NCBI GenBank assembly: GCA_025351165.1
Contig: JANXWK010000041.1
Location: forward strand, 1 to 62,443
DNA length: 62,443 bases
Origin: Hyphomicrobiales bacterium
GTDB lineage: Bacteria > Pseudomonadota > Alphaproteobacteria > Rhizobiales > Beijerinckiaceae
Reading direction: 5' to 3'
Position 1 is the stretch's first letter. Each line of letters begins with the position of its first letter. A program made the translations under genes and the position numbers. The notes beneath the pieces are model-generated. The model made no database searches and had not been told where the DNA came from. It saw only the letters and a program-made list of their open reading frames with translations. This document shows, one piece after another, positions 35,124 through 43,827 of the stretch.

Positions 35124-35657
35124 TCAAGTTTTTCTATTACGCTCAAAAACACCTTTTCCAAGCTTTATAAAGGCAAGTCGCAGTTTTTCATCGTCAATTT
35201 TTTGTGTTGTTGCCTCAAGTCTTGCAATTTCTGCAGCCAGCAATGGCGGATTGCGTGGCACAGACAGTATCATACGCGCCACTGGCTGCTGGCGCAGGCT
35301 GATTTTTGTAATGCAGCGCCAACCAAGAGCAGCGTTTATCCTCTGGATGATCTGGGGAGCCATGTGCTGTATCTCTATGCTGACACCACATGAAACAGCG
35401 ATAATCAAAGTTGCTCCGTCTTTTTTATTTGGCAGAGGATTATCTGGCGCACCAGCTATTGTTTTAGAGCAACGTGGCGGCCATTTAAGCTCCAGTGCCC
35501 TCGTATGAGGAGCAAGCTGTGCCCCTATAAAATCTGGCCAGCGCGTTATCACCTCAGAACTGGCAAATCCCCGCTTGCGCAGAGTTGGGGCTAGCATGTC
35601 TCCAACAAGGTCAGAGATTGATTGTGCTGATTTGCGTTTTTTAAAAGTCTGGGCCAT
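35124..35657 (-). CDS. DUF721 / DciA-like protein
   Basis: The 177-residue protein begins AQTFKKRKSAQSISDLVGDM and has ITRWPDFIGAQLAPHTRALELKWPP, typical of the DUF721 family. DciA members load or support the replicative helicase DnaB in bacteria lacking DnaC/DnaI; others of the family remain uncharacterised. The ATG at 35657 was preferred over an upstream in-frame start that would run into mutY. It is divergent from mutY with only nine bases between the two start codons. Confidence 0.82.
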   Translation of the reverse strand: MAQTFKKRKSAQSISDLVGDMLAPTLRKRGFASSEVITRWPDFIGAQLAPHTRALELKWPPRCSKTIAGAPDNPLPNKKDGATLIIAVSCGVSIEIQHMAPQIIQRINAALGWRCITKISLRQQPVARMILSVPRNPPLLAAEIARLEATTQKIDDEKLRLAFIKLGKGVFERNRKT

Positions 35658-35666
35658 CACACTGCA

Positions 35667-36773
35667 ATGATAGACATAGTTCCTGCCTTTGAAAAGCAAC
35701 AAGCTGAATTAAATGCAGCAGAGTTGAAAGCTTTGCTTTCAGCAGATGATTTGCTGGACTGGTATGACAGGCATCGCCGTCACCTGCCATGGAGATCAGA
35801 TCCTTTTCAATCTGCTGACCCCTATGCGGTATGGCTCTCTGAAATCATGCTTCAGCAGACAACCGTTGCAGCGGTCAAACCCTATTTCACAAAATTTTTG
35901 AAACTTTGGCCGCGCGTTGAAAACCTGGCTGATGCACCCGTTGAAAATGTAATGCAGCAATGGGCTGGGCTTGGTTATTACAGCCGTGCCCGCAATCTAC
36001 ATTCATGTGCGCAGCATGTTGTCAAATATTTTGGCGGACAGTTTCCAGCAAGCGAGGCAGAACTGCTCAAACTACCTGGCATTGGGCCCTACACAGCCGC
36101 TGCGATTGCATCGATTGCTTTTAATATTCGGGCTGTGGTGGTTGATGGCAATGTAGAGCGGGTCATATCTCGGCTTCATGCAATCGAAACGCCAATGCCT
36201 GCTGCAAAACCAACGATTAAGCACTATGCTGACAAGCTAACGCCAGATGCAAGGCCAGGGGATTTCGCTCAGGCCATGATGGATCTAGGGGCAACACTTT
36301 GCACCCCAAGACGGCCAGCTTGTGCCCTATGCCCATTTTCATCAGGCTGCAAAGCCAGGCATCTTGGCTTGCAGGAGCGTTTTCCAATCAAAGCACCAAA
36401 GGGGGTTCGACCTGTGCGATCAGGTGCGGCTTTTGTTTTGACAAGGGAGGATAACACTTTACTGGCTCGTCGTCGTCCACCAAAGGGACTGCTTGGCGGA
36501 ATGCTGGAAGTGTTCAATACAGATTGGTCAAGCGCAGCAAAAGCTGACCTCTACAGACAGGAAAATGTATTAAAAGATGCACCCTGTGAGGCGAACTGGC
36601 ACTATATGGGTGTCGCAGAGCATGTATTTACGCATTTTACCTTGAAGCTGGATGTTTTTGCAGCAAAGGCAGATTCAACCATGGATGTGGTGGAAGGATA
36701 TTGCTGGATTGACCCCGCTCTTGAGGCGTTTCCAACTGTGTTCAAAAAAGTTCTATTACATGCTCAAAAATAA
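35667..36773 (+). CDS. mutY: A/G-specific adenine DNA glycosylase MutY
   Basis: MutY removes adenine mispaired with 8-oxoguanine. The 368-residue protein has the helix-hairpin-helix glycosylase domain (WLSEIMLQQTTVAAVKPYF, KLPGIGPYTAAAIASIAF). The catalytic Asp is in VVDGNVERVISR, and an iron-sulfur loop has Cys spacing C-x6-C-x2-C-x5-C (CTPRRPACALCPFSSGC). The C-terminal NUDIX-like domain that reads 8-oxoG is present (RRRPPKGLLGGMLE). The N-terminus extends about 30 residues before LLDWYDRH, so a start further inside is possible. Confidence 0.96.
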   Translation: MIDIVPAFEKQQAELNAAELKALLSADDLLDWYDRHRRHLPWRSDPFQSADPYAVWLSEIMLQQTTVAAVKPYFTKFLKLWPRVENLADAPVENVMQQWAGLGYYSRARNLHSCAQHVVKYFGGQFPASEAELLKLPGIGPYTAAAIASIAFNIRAVVVDGNVERVISRLHAIETPMPAAKPTIKHYADKLTPDARPGDFAQAMMDLGATLCTPRRPACALCPFSSGCKARHLGLQERFPIKAPKGVRPVRSGAAFVLTREDNTLLARRRPPKGLLGGMLEVFNTDWSSAAKADLYRQENVLKDAPCEANWHYMGVAEHVFTHFTLKLDVFAAKADSTMDVVEGYCWIDPALEAFPTVFKKVLLHAQK

Positions 36774-36812
36774 CATAGCAAAATTTGTTATTGTTTTACC
36801 AATCTATTCTAA

Positions 36813-37709
36813 ATGTTGCCTATGCTTTTAACTCGACGACAGATTATTTCACCCCTTACCGCTCTTGCAGCCCTTGGCGCAGGTTCTGGTGCCTATGGTA
36901 TTGGAATTGAGCCACTATACAGGCTGCACGTGCAGCGCTACGCGCTTAGTCCTGCCAACTGGACTCCTGGCCTTAAACTTCGTATTCTCGCCTTGAGCGA
37001 TATCCATGCCAGCGAACCCTACATGTCTGCTGCAAGACTGCGTGACATCGTCACTCTCGCCAATGCCCAGAATGCCGACATGATCGTGTTACTTGGTGAT
37101 TATGTGGTTGGCTCTGGCGCACATTATCGCCAAGTGCCTGTGAAGGAATGGGCTGCTGAACTTGCCAATCTCAAAGCACCGCTTGGCGTTTTTGGTATTC
37201 TTGGAAATCATGACTGGTGGCAATATGGGGATCGTCAAAAAAGTGCTGATGAGGTCAGTGGTGCGCTTCGTTCTGCTGGAATCACCGTGTTGCACAATAC
37301 GTCCCTGAAACTGCAAAAATCAGGTGCACCCTTCTGGTTGGCAGGGCTTGGAGACCAGCTAGCCTTTATGAATCCAGTTACGCATCAGGGCAAGGGATCA
37401 GATGATCTGCCTGGAACTCTGGCACAGATTACAGATGATGCGCCTGTTGTGCTGTTGGCGCATGAGCCTGATATTTTTGTAAAAGTGCCGCCACGCGTTT
37501 CGCTCACCCTGTCAGGCCATACGCATGGCGGGCAGATACGGATTATGGGTTGGTCACCCATCATACCCTCACGTTATGGAAACCGTTTTGCCTATGGTCA
37601 TGTGCAAGAAGGTGGCAGGGATTTGATCGTGACTGGCGGTTTAGGTGTGAGCCGCATTCCAGTGCGCATTGGTGTACCACCAGAGATTATGCTGGTGGAT
37701 TTGGGGTGA
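36813..37709 (+). CDS. Calcineurin-like metallophosphoesterase
   Basis: The 298-residue protein has all metal-binding blocks of the family: LSDIHASEP, LLGDYVVG, GILGNHDWW, LLAHEPDIF and LSGHTHGGQ. An N-terminal segment with TRRQIIS and a following hydrophobic stretch resembles a twin-arginine signal or an anchor, suggesting a folded, metal-loaded protein sent to the periplasmic side. This is the YkuE-like branch, whose members act on lipid A precursors or other phosphoesters. The substrate here is unknown. Confidence 0.9.
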   Translation: MLPMLLTRRQIISPLTALAALGAGSGAYGIGIEPLYRLHVQRYALSPANWTPGLKLRILALSDIHASEPYMSAARLRDIVTLANAQNADMIVLLGDYVVGSGAHYRQVPVKEWAAELANLKAPLGVFGILGNHDWWQYGDRQKSADEVSGALRSAGITVLHNTSLKLQKSGAPFWLAGLGDQLAFMNPVTHQGKGSDDLPGTLAQITDDAPVVLLAHEPDIFVKVPPRVSLTLSGHTHGGQIRIMGWSPIIPSRYGNRFAYGHVQEGGRDLIVTGGLGVSRIPVRIGVPPEIMLVDLG

Positions 37710-37764
37710 AATATGTATTAGGATGCTCTTAATTAAATCGCATGTTTCGAGGGCATTAAAATTT

Positions 37765-38075
37765 ATGAGTATTGAACCTGACAACCTTGTGCTTGATCTT
37801 TTGCGTAAAATCGGATCTGAAGTTGGCGATGTAAAATCAGACATGCACTCTTTAAGAGCGGATGTTGCTTCAGATTTCATTCTCATGCGTCAGGAAATGC
37901 ACCAGGAAATAGGCACAGTGCGCAAGGAAATTGGTGATCAGATCGTAGGTTTGCGCCGTGCCGTAATTGAATATCATTCAGCGTCATAGGTCATGGCGTA
38001 CTTATCAGCGAATTGGAAGCGCGGATGAGACGTGTAGAACAGCATTTGAATATTTCAGATCAAGGTACGCATTAA
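37765..38075 (+). pseudogene. Small coiled-coil protein gene broken by a -1 frameshift
   Basis: The first frame encodes 74 residues from MSIEPDNLVLDLLRKIG to VIEYHSAS and stops at 37987-37989. Re-reading from 37983 one base back in frame continues with VIGHGVLISELEARMRRVEQ and stops at 38073-38075. Joined, the two parts make one 102-residue helical, coiled-coil protein with a regular heptad feel. One base seems missing near 37981-37983. It may be a sequencing error, a young pseudogene or, less likely, a programmed shift. No function is known; similar short coiled-coil proteins are common in alphaproteobacteria. Confidence 0.7.
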
Positions 38076-38113
38076 AGCATATTTCTTTTTCATGGAAACG
38101 GAATATGCCTTAA
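38072..38113. terminator. Hairpin spanning both stop codons of convergent genes
   Basis: TTAAaGCATATTTC pairs with GGAATATGCcTTAA, and TTTC/GAAA extends the stem inside. It covers the stop of the coiled-coil gene (38073-38075) and the stop of rsmD (38110-38112). Its place between convergent genes suggests a shared bidirectional terminator, though T tracts are short. Confidence 0.55.
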
Positions 38114-38667
38114 AGCTTCATCTTCCCAATCCAGACCTGTCCTTCACCAGCTTCGCGCCTGTCAATAAATTCAAACCAATTTGGCAAAGCTATCTCAACA
38201 CCAGCGCGGTCTTCCAACATAAATAACGCATTATTTGCAAACCAGCCCCCTTCATGTCCAGAGTTCAAGGCCTGCTCGCACAGGCCTTTGCCATAGGGTG
38301 GATCCATAAAAACAAGTGAGAATGGCTCAAAGGGCGAGACATTTCCCAGTTTACAGGCATCTCGTTTTAATATGCGCGTTACGCCGCCAAGGCCTAAAGC
38401 TTCCACATTGGCGCGCAGCAAACCACGCGCCTCAATGCCATTATCAACCAGACAGGCAAATCTGGCACCGCGTGAGAGAGCCTCAAATGCCAAAGAGCCA
38501 GAGCCTGCAAACAGATCCAGCACATTGGCGTTTTCTATACTGTCCGCATAGCGGTGGCTTAAAACATTAAACAGGGTTTCGCGCAGGCGATCAGATGTAG
38601 GACGTATGGCGGTGGATTTTGGCGCCAGCAACGCGCGGCCTTTAAGAGTGCCTGCAATAATTCTCAT
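38110..38667 (-). CDS. rsmD: 16S rRNA (guanine-966-N2)-methyltransferase RsmD
   Basis: RsmD methylates G966 of 16S rRNA in 30S particles. The 185-residue protein begins MRIIAGTLKGRAL and has RPTSDRLRETLFNVL, the SAM-binding VLDLFAGSGSLAFEALSRGA and the catalytic motif LVFMDPPYGKGL. It is the last gene of the def-fmt-truA-rsmD run, three bases after truA. Confidence 0.96.
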   Translation of the reverse strand: MRIIAGTLKGRALLAPKSTAIRPTSDRLRETLFNVLSHRYADSIENANVLDLFAGSGSLAFEALSRGARFACLVDNGIEARGLLRANVEALGLGGVTRILKRDACKLGNVSPFEPFSLVFMDPPYGKGLCEQALNSGHEGGWFANNALFMLEDRAGVEIALPNWFEFIDRREAGEGQVWIGKMKL

Positions 38668-38670
38668 GTT

Positions 38671-39426
38671 TTAAACTCTTGTCTTGAACTCAGCTTTTAC
38701 AAAATATAACCCGCAGGCGGGGGCTTGAGGGCCGCAGCGGGTGCGGTCACGCGATTCGAGCGCTGATTTCAAATCCTGTGGTGTCCATTTACCCAATCCC
38801 ACCTGCACAAGAGATCCCACAAAGGAGCGCACCTGATGATGCAAAAACGAGCGTGCACTTGTGGTAATCTCGATTTTACCGCCATGCTCTGTAACGTTCA
38901 GGGTTTCTACTGTGCGAACCGGGTTATCGGCCTGACACTCACTTGAACGGAAGGTGGAAAAATCGTGATAGCCAATAAGGTGCTGAGCTGCCTCTGTCAT
39001 CGCCTCCACATTAAGCGGTTTACGAACCTGCCAAGCCTGATTAAGATCGAGAGCAAGAGGTGAGCGACGGTTGACTATCTTATAAAGATAATGCCGCTTA
39101 ACAGCTGAGTGCCTTGCATGAAAACTGCTATCCACCTGCTTTACATCCAGAATGGAGATTGTGTCTCTTGCATCAACGAGGCGCGCATTCAAGGCCTCTC
39201 GCACCACAAACTCCGGGTAGGTTTTTTCGCAATCAAAATGCGCCACCTGCCCCAAAGCATGAACGCCTGCATCTGTGCGCCCACAACCCTGTAAATGTGT
39301 TTCAACACCCACTAACCCTTTAATGGAAGCCTCAATCGCACCCTGAATAGAGGCGTGTTCAGTCTGGCGCTGCCAGCCGTAATAATTTGTACCATTATAT
39401 TCAATGAGGGTGCGGTAGCGGGGCAT
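38671..39426 (-). CDS. truA: tRNA pseudouridine(38-40) synthase TruA
   Basis: TruA makes pseudouridine at positions 38-40 of the anticodon arm. The catalytic Asp lies in GCGRTDAGVHALGQ near residue 52. Other marks are YNGTNYYGWQRQ at the start, FHARHSAVKRHYLYKI and FLHHQVRSFVGSLVQVG. The length of 251 residues is normal. Three bases separate it from fmt upstream and from rsmD downstream. Confidence 0.97.
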   Translation of the reverse strand: MPRYRTLIEYNGTNYYGWQRQTEHASIQGAIEASIKGLVGVETHLQGCGRTDAGVHALGQVAHFDCEKTYPEFVVREALNARLVDARDTISILDVKQVDSSFHARHSAVKRHYLYKIVNRRSPLALDLNQAWQVRKPLNVEAMTEAAQHLIGYHDFSTFRSSECQADNPVRTVETLNVTEHGGKIEITTSARSFLHHQVRSFVGSLVQVGLGKWTPQDLKSALESRDRTRCGPQAPACGLYFVKAEFKTRV

Positions 39427-39429
39427 AAT

Positions 39430-40368
39430 TTAAATCAATGTCTTGGGCAGTTTATTGCCCTTTAAAAACTCATCCGCGCTCATAGCAGATTTGCCTGCCC
39501 GCTGCACTTTTATCAGCTCAACTGCTCCTTGCCCTTCCAAGTTTTGCCCACAGGCGATGGTCAGGCCATCGAGCACAGTGCCTGCTTCACCATTTAGGTT
39601 GCTGATGCAGCTTTGCAGCACTTTGACACGGGTGAGACTGCCCCCCAAATCCACCTCAAAAAATGCGCCTGGAAAGGGGGACAACCCCCGAATGTGGTTA
39701 TGCACTTCTGAGGCTGGCAAAGACCAGTCAATCCGCGCCTCTTCCTTGGTGATTTTGGCAGCATAGGTTATGCCTGTCTCAACCTGTTGTTTGGCGTTCA
39801 GCGCCCCACGCGAGAGTGCTGCCAAGGCCCGCCCCATCAGATCAGCCCCGAGGCGCATGAGTTTATCATGTAGCTCGCCTGTGGTCATGTTTGGCGTTAT
39901 GGCGCATGTTTCACCCATCGTTACTGCGCCAGTATCCAGCCCCTCATCCATCCGCATCACCATCACGCCTGTTTGCGTATCGCCTGCCATAATGGCACGG
40001 TGAATAGGCGCAGCGCCTCGCCAGCGGGGCAAAAGTGAGCCATGCAGGTTAAGGCAGCCTTCACGCGGGCTTTGCAAAATGGAAGGTGGCAAAATCATGC
40101 CATAGGCCACCACCACAGCGACATCGGCATCATGCGCTGCAAACTGCATGGCGGCCTCTTCTGTTCGAAGCGACTTTGGCGTAAAAACAGGAATGCCAAA
40201 AAGCTGCGCCTGTTTATGCACAGGCGATAATTGCGGCTCCAGCCCACGCCCTTTTGGTTTAGGTTCTCGCGTGTAGCAGGCCACCACCTCATGCCCTTGG
40301 CCAATAATTTCAGCCAAGGTTGGCACGGCAAAATCTGGTGTTCCCATAAAAACAACACGTAGGGACAA
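39430..40368 (-). CDS. fmt: Methionyl-tRNA formyltransferase
   Basis: Fmt formylates initiator Met-tRNA using 10-formyl-THF. The 312-residue protein has [15 protein letters not shown] at the start, [20 protein letters not shown] with the catalytic Asn/His, and a C-terminal OB-like domain ([20 protein letters not shown]). It is 21 bases after def, its partner in the N-formyl-methionine cycle. Confidence 0.97.
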   Translation of the reverse strand: MSLRVVFMGTPDFAVPTLAEIIGQGHEVVACYTREPKPKGRGLEPQLSPVHKQAQLFGIPVFTPKSLRTEEAAMQFAAHDADVAVVVAYGMILPPSILQSPREGCLNLHGSLLPRWRGAAPIHRAIMAGDTQTGVMVMRMDEGLDTGAVTMGETCAITPNMTTGELHDKLMRLGADLMGRALAALSRGALNAKQQVETGITYAAKITKEEARIDWSLPASEVHNHIRGLSPFPGAFFEVDLGGSLTRVKVLQSCISNLNGEAGTVLDGLTIACGQNLEGQGAVELIKVQRAGKSAMSADEFLKGNKLPKTLI

Positions 40369-40389
40369 GGTATGTTTACTTTCTATTGG

Positions 40390-40920
40390 CTACTCGCCGC
40401 GCTTTACATCTTTTAAAGATTTGGCGGCTTTTGTAAATTTTGTGATGACGCGGGTGCGTTTCAGCTTGGAAATATGATCAATGAACATGACACCGTTCAG
40501 ATGATCAATCTCATGCTGAAGGCAGGTTGCAAGCAGGCCATCAGCCTCTATCTCGCGGTTTTCGCCTGTCTCGTCCTGGTACCTGATTTTTATGCGGGCA
40601 GGTCTTTCAACGCTTTCATAATAATCAGGAATGGAGAGGCAGCCCTCTTCATAGATGGACAGCTCATCAGAGACTGAGATAATGTCTGGGTTCACAAAAA
40701 CCATCGGGGCTTTTGGCTCTTCCTCTTTTGCCAGATCAATGACAAGCAGACGTTTGGCCACACCAATCTGAATGGCAGCCAAACCTATGCCAGGGGCATC
40801 ATACATGGTTTCCAGCATGTCCTGAACAAGCGTTTGAAGCTTCCCATCAAACTTAGTCACTGGCTCTGACACAAGCTTGAGTCTGGGATCTGGGATTTTA
40901 AGAATTGTTTGAATTGTCAT
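40390..40920 (-). CDS. def: Peptide deformylase
   Basis: Def removes the formyl group from nascent proteins. The three metal-site motifs are present: [17 protein letters not shown] and QHEIDHLNG. The 176-residue size is that of type I enzymes. The first gene of the def-fmt pair, it lies 28 bases after ubiA on the same strand. Confidence 0.97.
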   Translation of the reverse strand: MTIQTILKIPDPRLKLVSEPVTKFDGKLQTLVQDMLETMYDAPGIGLAAIQIGVAKRLLVIDLAKEEEPKAPMVFVNPDIISVSDELSIYEEGCLSIPDYYESVERPARIKIRYQDETGENREIEADGLLATCLQHEIDHLNGVMFIDHISKLKRTRVITKFTKAAKSLKDVKRGE

Positions 40921-40948
40921 GGTTCATCACAGGTTTGAGCATTTAAAT

Positions 40949-41866
40949 CTACAGCCTTATAACCTGCACAAAAAAACCTGCAAATAATAATAATCCAGCC
41001 AGACGATTTGATCTGAACAGCTTTAGAGCCAAGTGAGGGTCATCAACTTTAATAGCCCTTACCTGCCACACCAAATGCAGGGCAAAAGCCAGCAATCCAA
41101 GCAGGGTAAACCAGCCTGTTGAATGCGATATGATAATGGCCCCAAATATAAGCCATATTGCGCCTAGATAGCACAATGCCACAAACCGAGGCACATTTGC
41201 GCCATAGGCACGGGCAGTTGAACCAATTCCAACCAGGGAATCATCCTCTACATCCTGCAAAGCGTAGATTGTATCATAGCCGATTGTCCATAGAATGGCT
41301 GCCAGATACATTAAAACAGGCGCTAGATGCAACGATCCAAAAACGGCCGACCACCCCATTAACCCACCCCAGGCAAAGGCAGCGCCCAACACGATTTGAG
41401 GATAGTTGGTTATGCGCTTCATGAAGGGATAAATCAATACAGGTATAATTGAAGCCAAACCAAGTTTGATCGTAAAAGCGTTAAACTGCACAAGGACAGC
41501 CAATCCAATGAAGCATTGGGCGCTCAAAAAAAGAGCGGCGTTGCGCACACTTACTGCCCCAGAAGCAAGAGGGCGCAATTTCGTGCGCTCTACCTGTTTG
41601 TCAAGATTGCGGTCCAGAATATCGTTCCATGTGGAGCCGGCACCCCTCATGGCAACAGCGCCAATTAAAAACAGTGCAAGGTGATAAAAGTTGGGTGCAG
41701 TATGGTTGGTAATTGAGGCAAGGCATGATGACCACCAGCAGGGCAACAGTAAAAGCCACCAGCCTATCGGGCGATCAAGCCGTGCCAGTTGTGCGTAGGG
41801 CTTTGCCGCGATTGGGCAATAGTGATCTACCAGATTATTGGGACGAGCATCCGCCTGCCTGCTCAC
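40949..41866 (-). CDS. ubiA: 4-hydroxybenzoate polyprenyltransferase
   Basis: UbiA attaches the polyprenyl chain to 4-hydroxybenzoate in ubiquinone synthesis. The 305-residue membrane protein has about eight hydrophobic helices and the two Asp-rich sites NDILDRNLDKQVERTKLRPL and ALQDVEDDSLVGIGS. It lies between a secreted protein gene and def. Confidence 0.95.
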   Translation of the reverse strand: MSRQADARPNNLVDHYCPIAAKPYAQLARLDRPIGWWLLLLPCWWSSCLASITNHTAPNFYHLALFLIGAVAMRGAGSTWNDILDRNLDKQVERTKLRPLASGAVSVRNAALFLSAQCFIGLAVLVQFNAFTIKLGLASIIPVLIYPFMKRITNYPQIVLGAAFAWGGLMGWSAVFGSLHLAPVLMYLAAILWTIGYDTIYALQDVEDDSLVGIGSTARAYGANVPRFVALCYLGAIWLIFGAIIISHSTGWFTLLGLLAFALHLVWQVRAIKVDDPHLALKLFRSNRLAGLLLFAGFFVQVIRL

Positions 41867-41875
41867 AGCTTTACC

Positions 41876-42352
41876 TTACAAGGCGCCTTGAGGCAATCTG
41901 ACTCCAGCGCCTGGTGAAGCCTGCCCCCCACCGCCTTGCTGCTGTTGCTGCTGACGGCGCATTTGACCAAGCTGTTTTGCCTGCTGGGACGCTGCATTAC
42001 AAGCCTGGTTTTTGAAACTTGCTGATTGGCCACTGGCCTGTTTTAGTCCCGTAATTTGATCTTCAGGTATCTGGCACCAGTCTTTATTGGTGCTCATCCA
42101 GTCCAGAATTTTTCTGTCGGCTCCCATCAGGCGTGTGAGAATTGAACAGGCCTGCCCAGCGGTCGGTTTTTTCTTTTTAAAGCCGTTAATTTGCGAAATA
42201 AGTGCCATACGTGGGGCAACAAGCTTTTGAAAATCATTACAGCTATCTGGCAAAGCTTGAGCGCTCAAAGGTGCAAATATTACACCTGAGCATAGAGAAA
42301 TTGAAAACATAAAAAGTTTTACAGAGGTTTTTGCACCGCTAAACATAAACAA
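41876..42352 (-). CDS. Conserved secreted protein with Gln-rich tail, function unknown
   Basis: The 158-residue protein has a signal peptide ending near SAQA and then a domain with four Cys (CNDF, QACSI, DWCQIP, QACNA) and the phrase INGFKKKKPTAGQAC. The four Cys suggest two disulfides in the periplasm. The tail has six Gln in a row and Gly/Pro-rich residues. Similar proteins occur in Hyphomicrobiales as unnamed conserved proteins. It is the first gene of the run leading to ubiA and is divergent from rsmE. Confidence 0.75.
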   Translation of the reverse strand: MFMFSGAKTSVKLFMFSISLCSGVIFAPLSAQALPDSCNDFQKLVAPRMALISQINGFKKKKPTAGQACSILTRLMGADRKILDWMSTNKDWCQIPEDQITGLKQASGQSASFKNQACNAASQQAKQLGQMRRQQQQQQGGGGQASPGAGVRLPQGAL

Positions 42353-42469
42353 TACCCCTCAGAAGCCTTAACTAAAGTTGCTAAAGTCACTAATGAAAAG
42401 CTAAAATCAAGGCAAATCTTTGTGATTTTATCAAGAAATAGCTATGTTGCTGAAATTGCAGGATATTTT

Positions 42470-43216
42470 ATGTCACTTTATAATTTTGAAGCCAGACGCG
42501 TTTATGTTGATATGCCTTTGCATTCAGCTCTGGACATTGAAGCTTCGGCTGATCAGGTCAACTACCTTGTAAATGTTCTGCGCCTCAAACAAGGCGATAC
42601 GACTTTGCTCTTTAACGGAATTGACGGGGAATGGCTGGCAAAAATTACAGAGGCAACACGTAAAAAATGTGTTTTAACACTTGAAAAACAGGTACGGCCC
42701 CAGCCACAAAAAACTGAATTATGGTATGCTTTTGCACCCATCAAATCTGCTAGGCTGGATTACATGGTGCAAAAAGCTGTTGAAATGGGGGCATCACGGC
42801 TAATTCCTGTTTTAACCCAGCGCACTCAAGGTACGCGTTTAAAACTTGAGCGGATACGGGCAAATGTGATTGAAGCTGCTGAACAATGTGGAATTCTGTG
42901 CCTTGCCGAGGTTGAGCAAGAGGTTAAACTTGAGCCATTTTTACAAAGATGTGAAGCACTAAAGACTGTATCGATTATTTTCTGTGATGAAAACAGTGCG
43001 GTCAATAATCCTCTTTCTGCTGTCAAACAGGCTTTGGGCACAATACCCTGCGTTCTGATTGGCCCGGAAGGTGGATTTAACGAGGCTGAACGCATAACAA
43101 TCATAAAAGTGCCAAACACCATCTCCATATCATTGGGGCCGCGCATTTTAAGGGCAGATACAGCGGCGGTTGCGGCCTTGACTGCCGTGCAATGCGCGAT
43201 TGGGGACTGGGGTTAA
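42470..43216 (+). CDS. rsmE: 16S rRNA (uracil-1498-N3)-methyltransferase RsmE
   Basis: RsmE methylates U1498 in the decoding centre. The 248-residue SPOUT protein has an N-terminal PUA-like part (VNYLVNVLRLKQGDTTLLFNG) and the trefoil-knot SAM site LIGPEGGFNEAE, with LGPRILRADTAAVAAL at the end. The ATG at 42470 with AGGA upstream is preferred over an extended start at 42422. Its stop overlaps by four bases the convergent TPM gene. Confidence 0.95.
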   Translation: MSLYNFEARRVYVDMPLHSALDIEASADQVNYLVNVLRLKQGDTTLLFNGIDGEWLAKITEATRKKCVLTLEKQVRPQPQKTELWYAFAPIKSARLDYMVQKAVEMGASRLIPVLTQRTQGTRLKLERIRANVIEAAEQCGILCLAEVEQEVKLEPFLQRCEALKTVSIIFCDENSAVNNPLSAVKQALGTIPCVLIGPEGGFNEAERITIIKVPNTISISLGPRILRADTAAVAALTAVQCAIGDWG

Positions 43217-43824
43217 ACCTCAATCACGGCATTTGCCAGCTCATTACCCGACCCCTGAGTTGCAGGAAGGGCAATGCTCAGTTTTTCGCTTAAAATAGAG
43301 ATTGCTGCCAAAAAGCCTTCGGCTGGCTCGTTTGATTTCAAGTATTTGGTGAGTGCTGCTAGGGCATCCTGGCTTGCATCAAGGGTCAAGACATTCCTTA
43401 CAGTTTCATCGGGCAATACAACGGCAACACGTTCCGCCACCGAAACATAGAGCAAAATACCAGCACGGCGTTTGGTTCTGGCAATTCCAATTAGCCTGAA
43501 CTGATGCTCTGCCATACGTTCTACATCTAAGCGGCGCACGCCTTTGGGTGTTAACCAAACGCGAATTCGCTTGTGAGACAGTAAAAACAGCAACGCACAG
43601 AAAAGAACAAGCTGTGACAGTAAAATCCGGCTTATATCAATCTGGGTAAACCACCAGAATGGCCATGGCATCATGAGCGCACTCATGCTGGCCCAAAGCA
43701 CTGGTGTAAAACGGTACTCGCTGGCAGAAGGAGAGATCATGCAGACAATTTCTGCAGAGCTGGTTTTTTCGCTTCTTTCAACAGCTTCTGCTATGCGTTG
43801 GCGATCTGTTTCGCTTAAAATCAT
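43213..43824 (-). CDS. TPM-domain membrane protein
   Basis: The 203-residue protein has a split TPM (YgcG/Psb32-like) domain: QRIAEAVERSEKTSSAEIVCM at the start, two hydrophobic helices (about 43-85) and VERMAEHQFRLIGIARTKRRAGILLYVSVAERVAVVLPD. This fits the companion protein usually encoded after LemA and a TPM/Gly-rich protein. Function is unknown; a role in envelope maintenance is a guess. It lies three bases after its neighbour. Confidence 0.8.
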   Translation of the reverse strand: MILSETDRQRIAEAVERSEKTSSAEIVCMISPSASEYRFTPVLWASMSALMMPWPFWWFTQIDISRILLSQLVLFCALLFLLSHKRIRVWLTPKGVRRLDVERMAEHQFRLIGIARTKRRAGILLYVSVAERVAVVLPDETVRNVLTLDASQDALAALTKYLKSNEPAEGFLAAISILSEKLSIALPATQGSGNELANAVIEV

Positions 43825-43827
43825 AAT

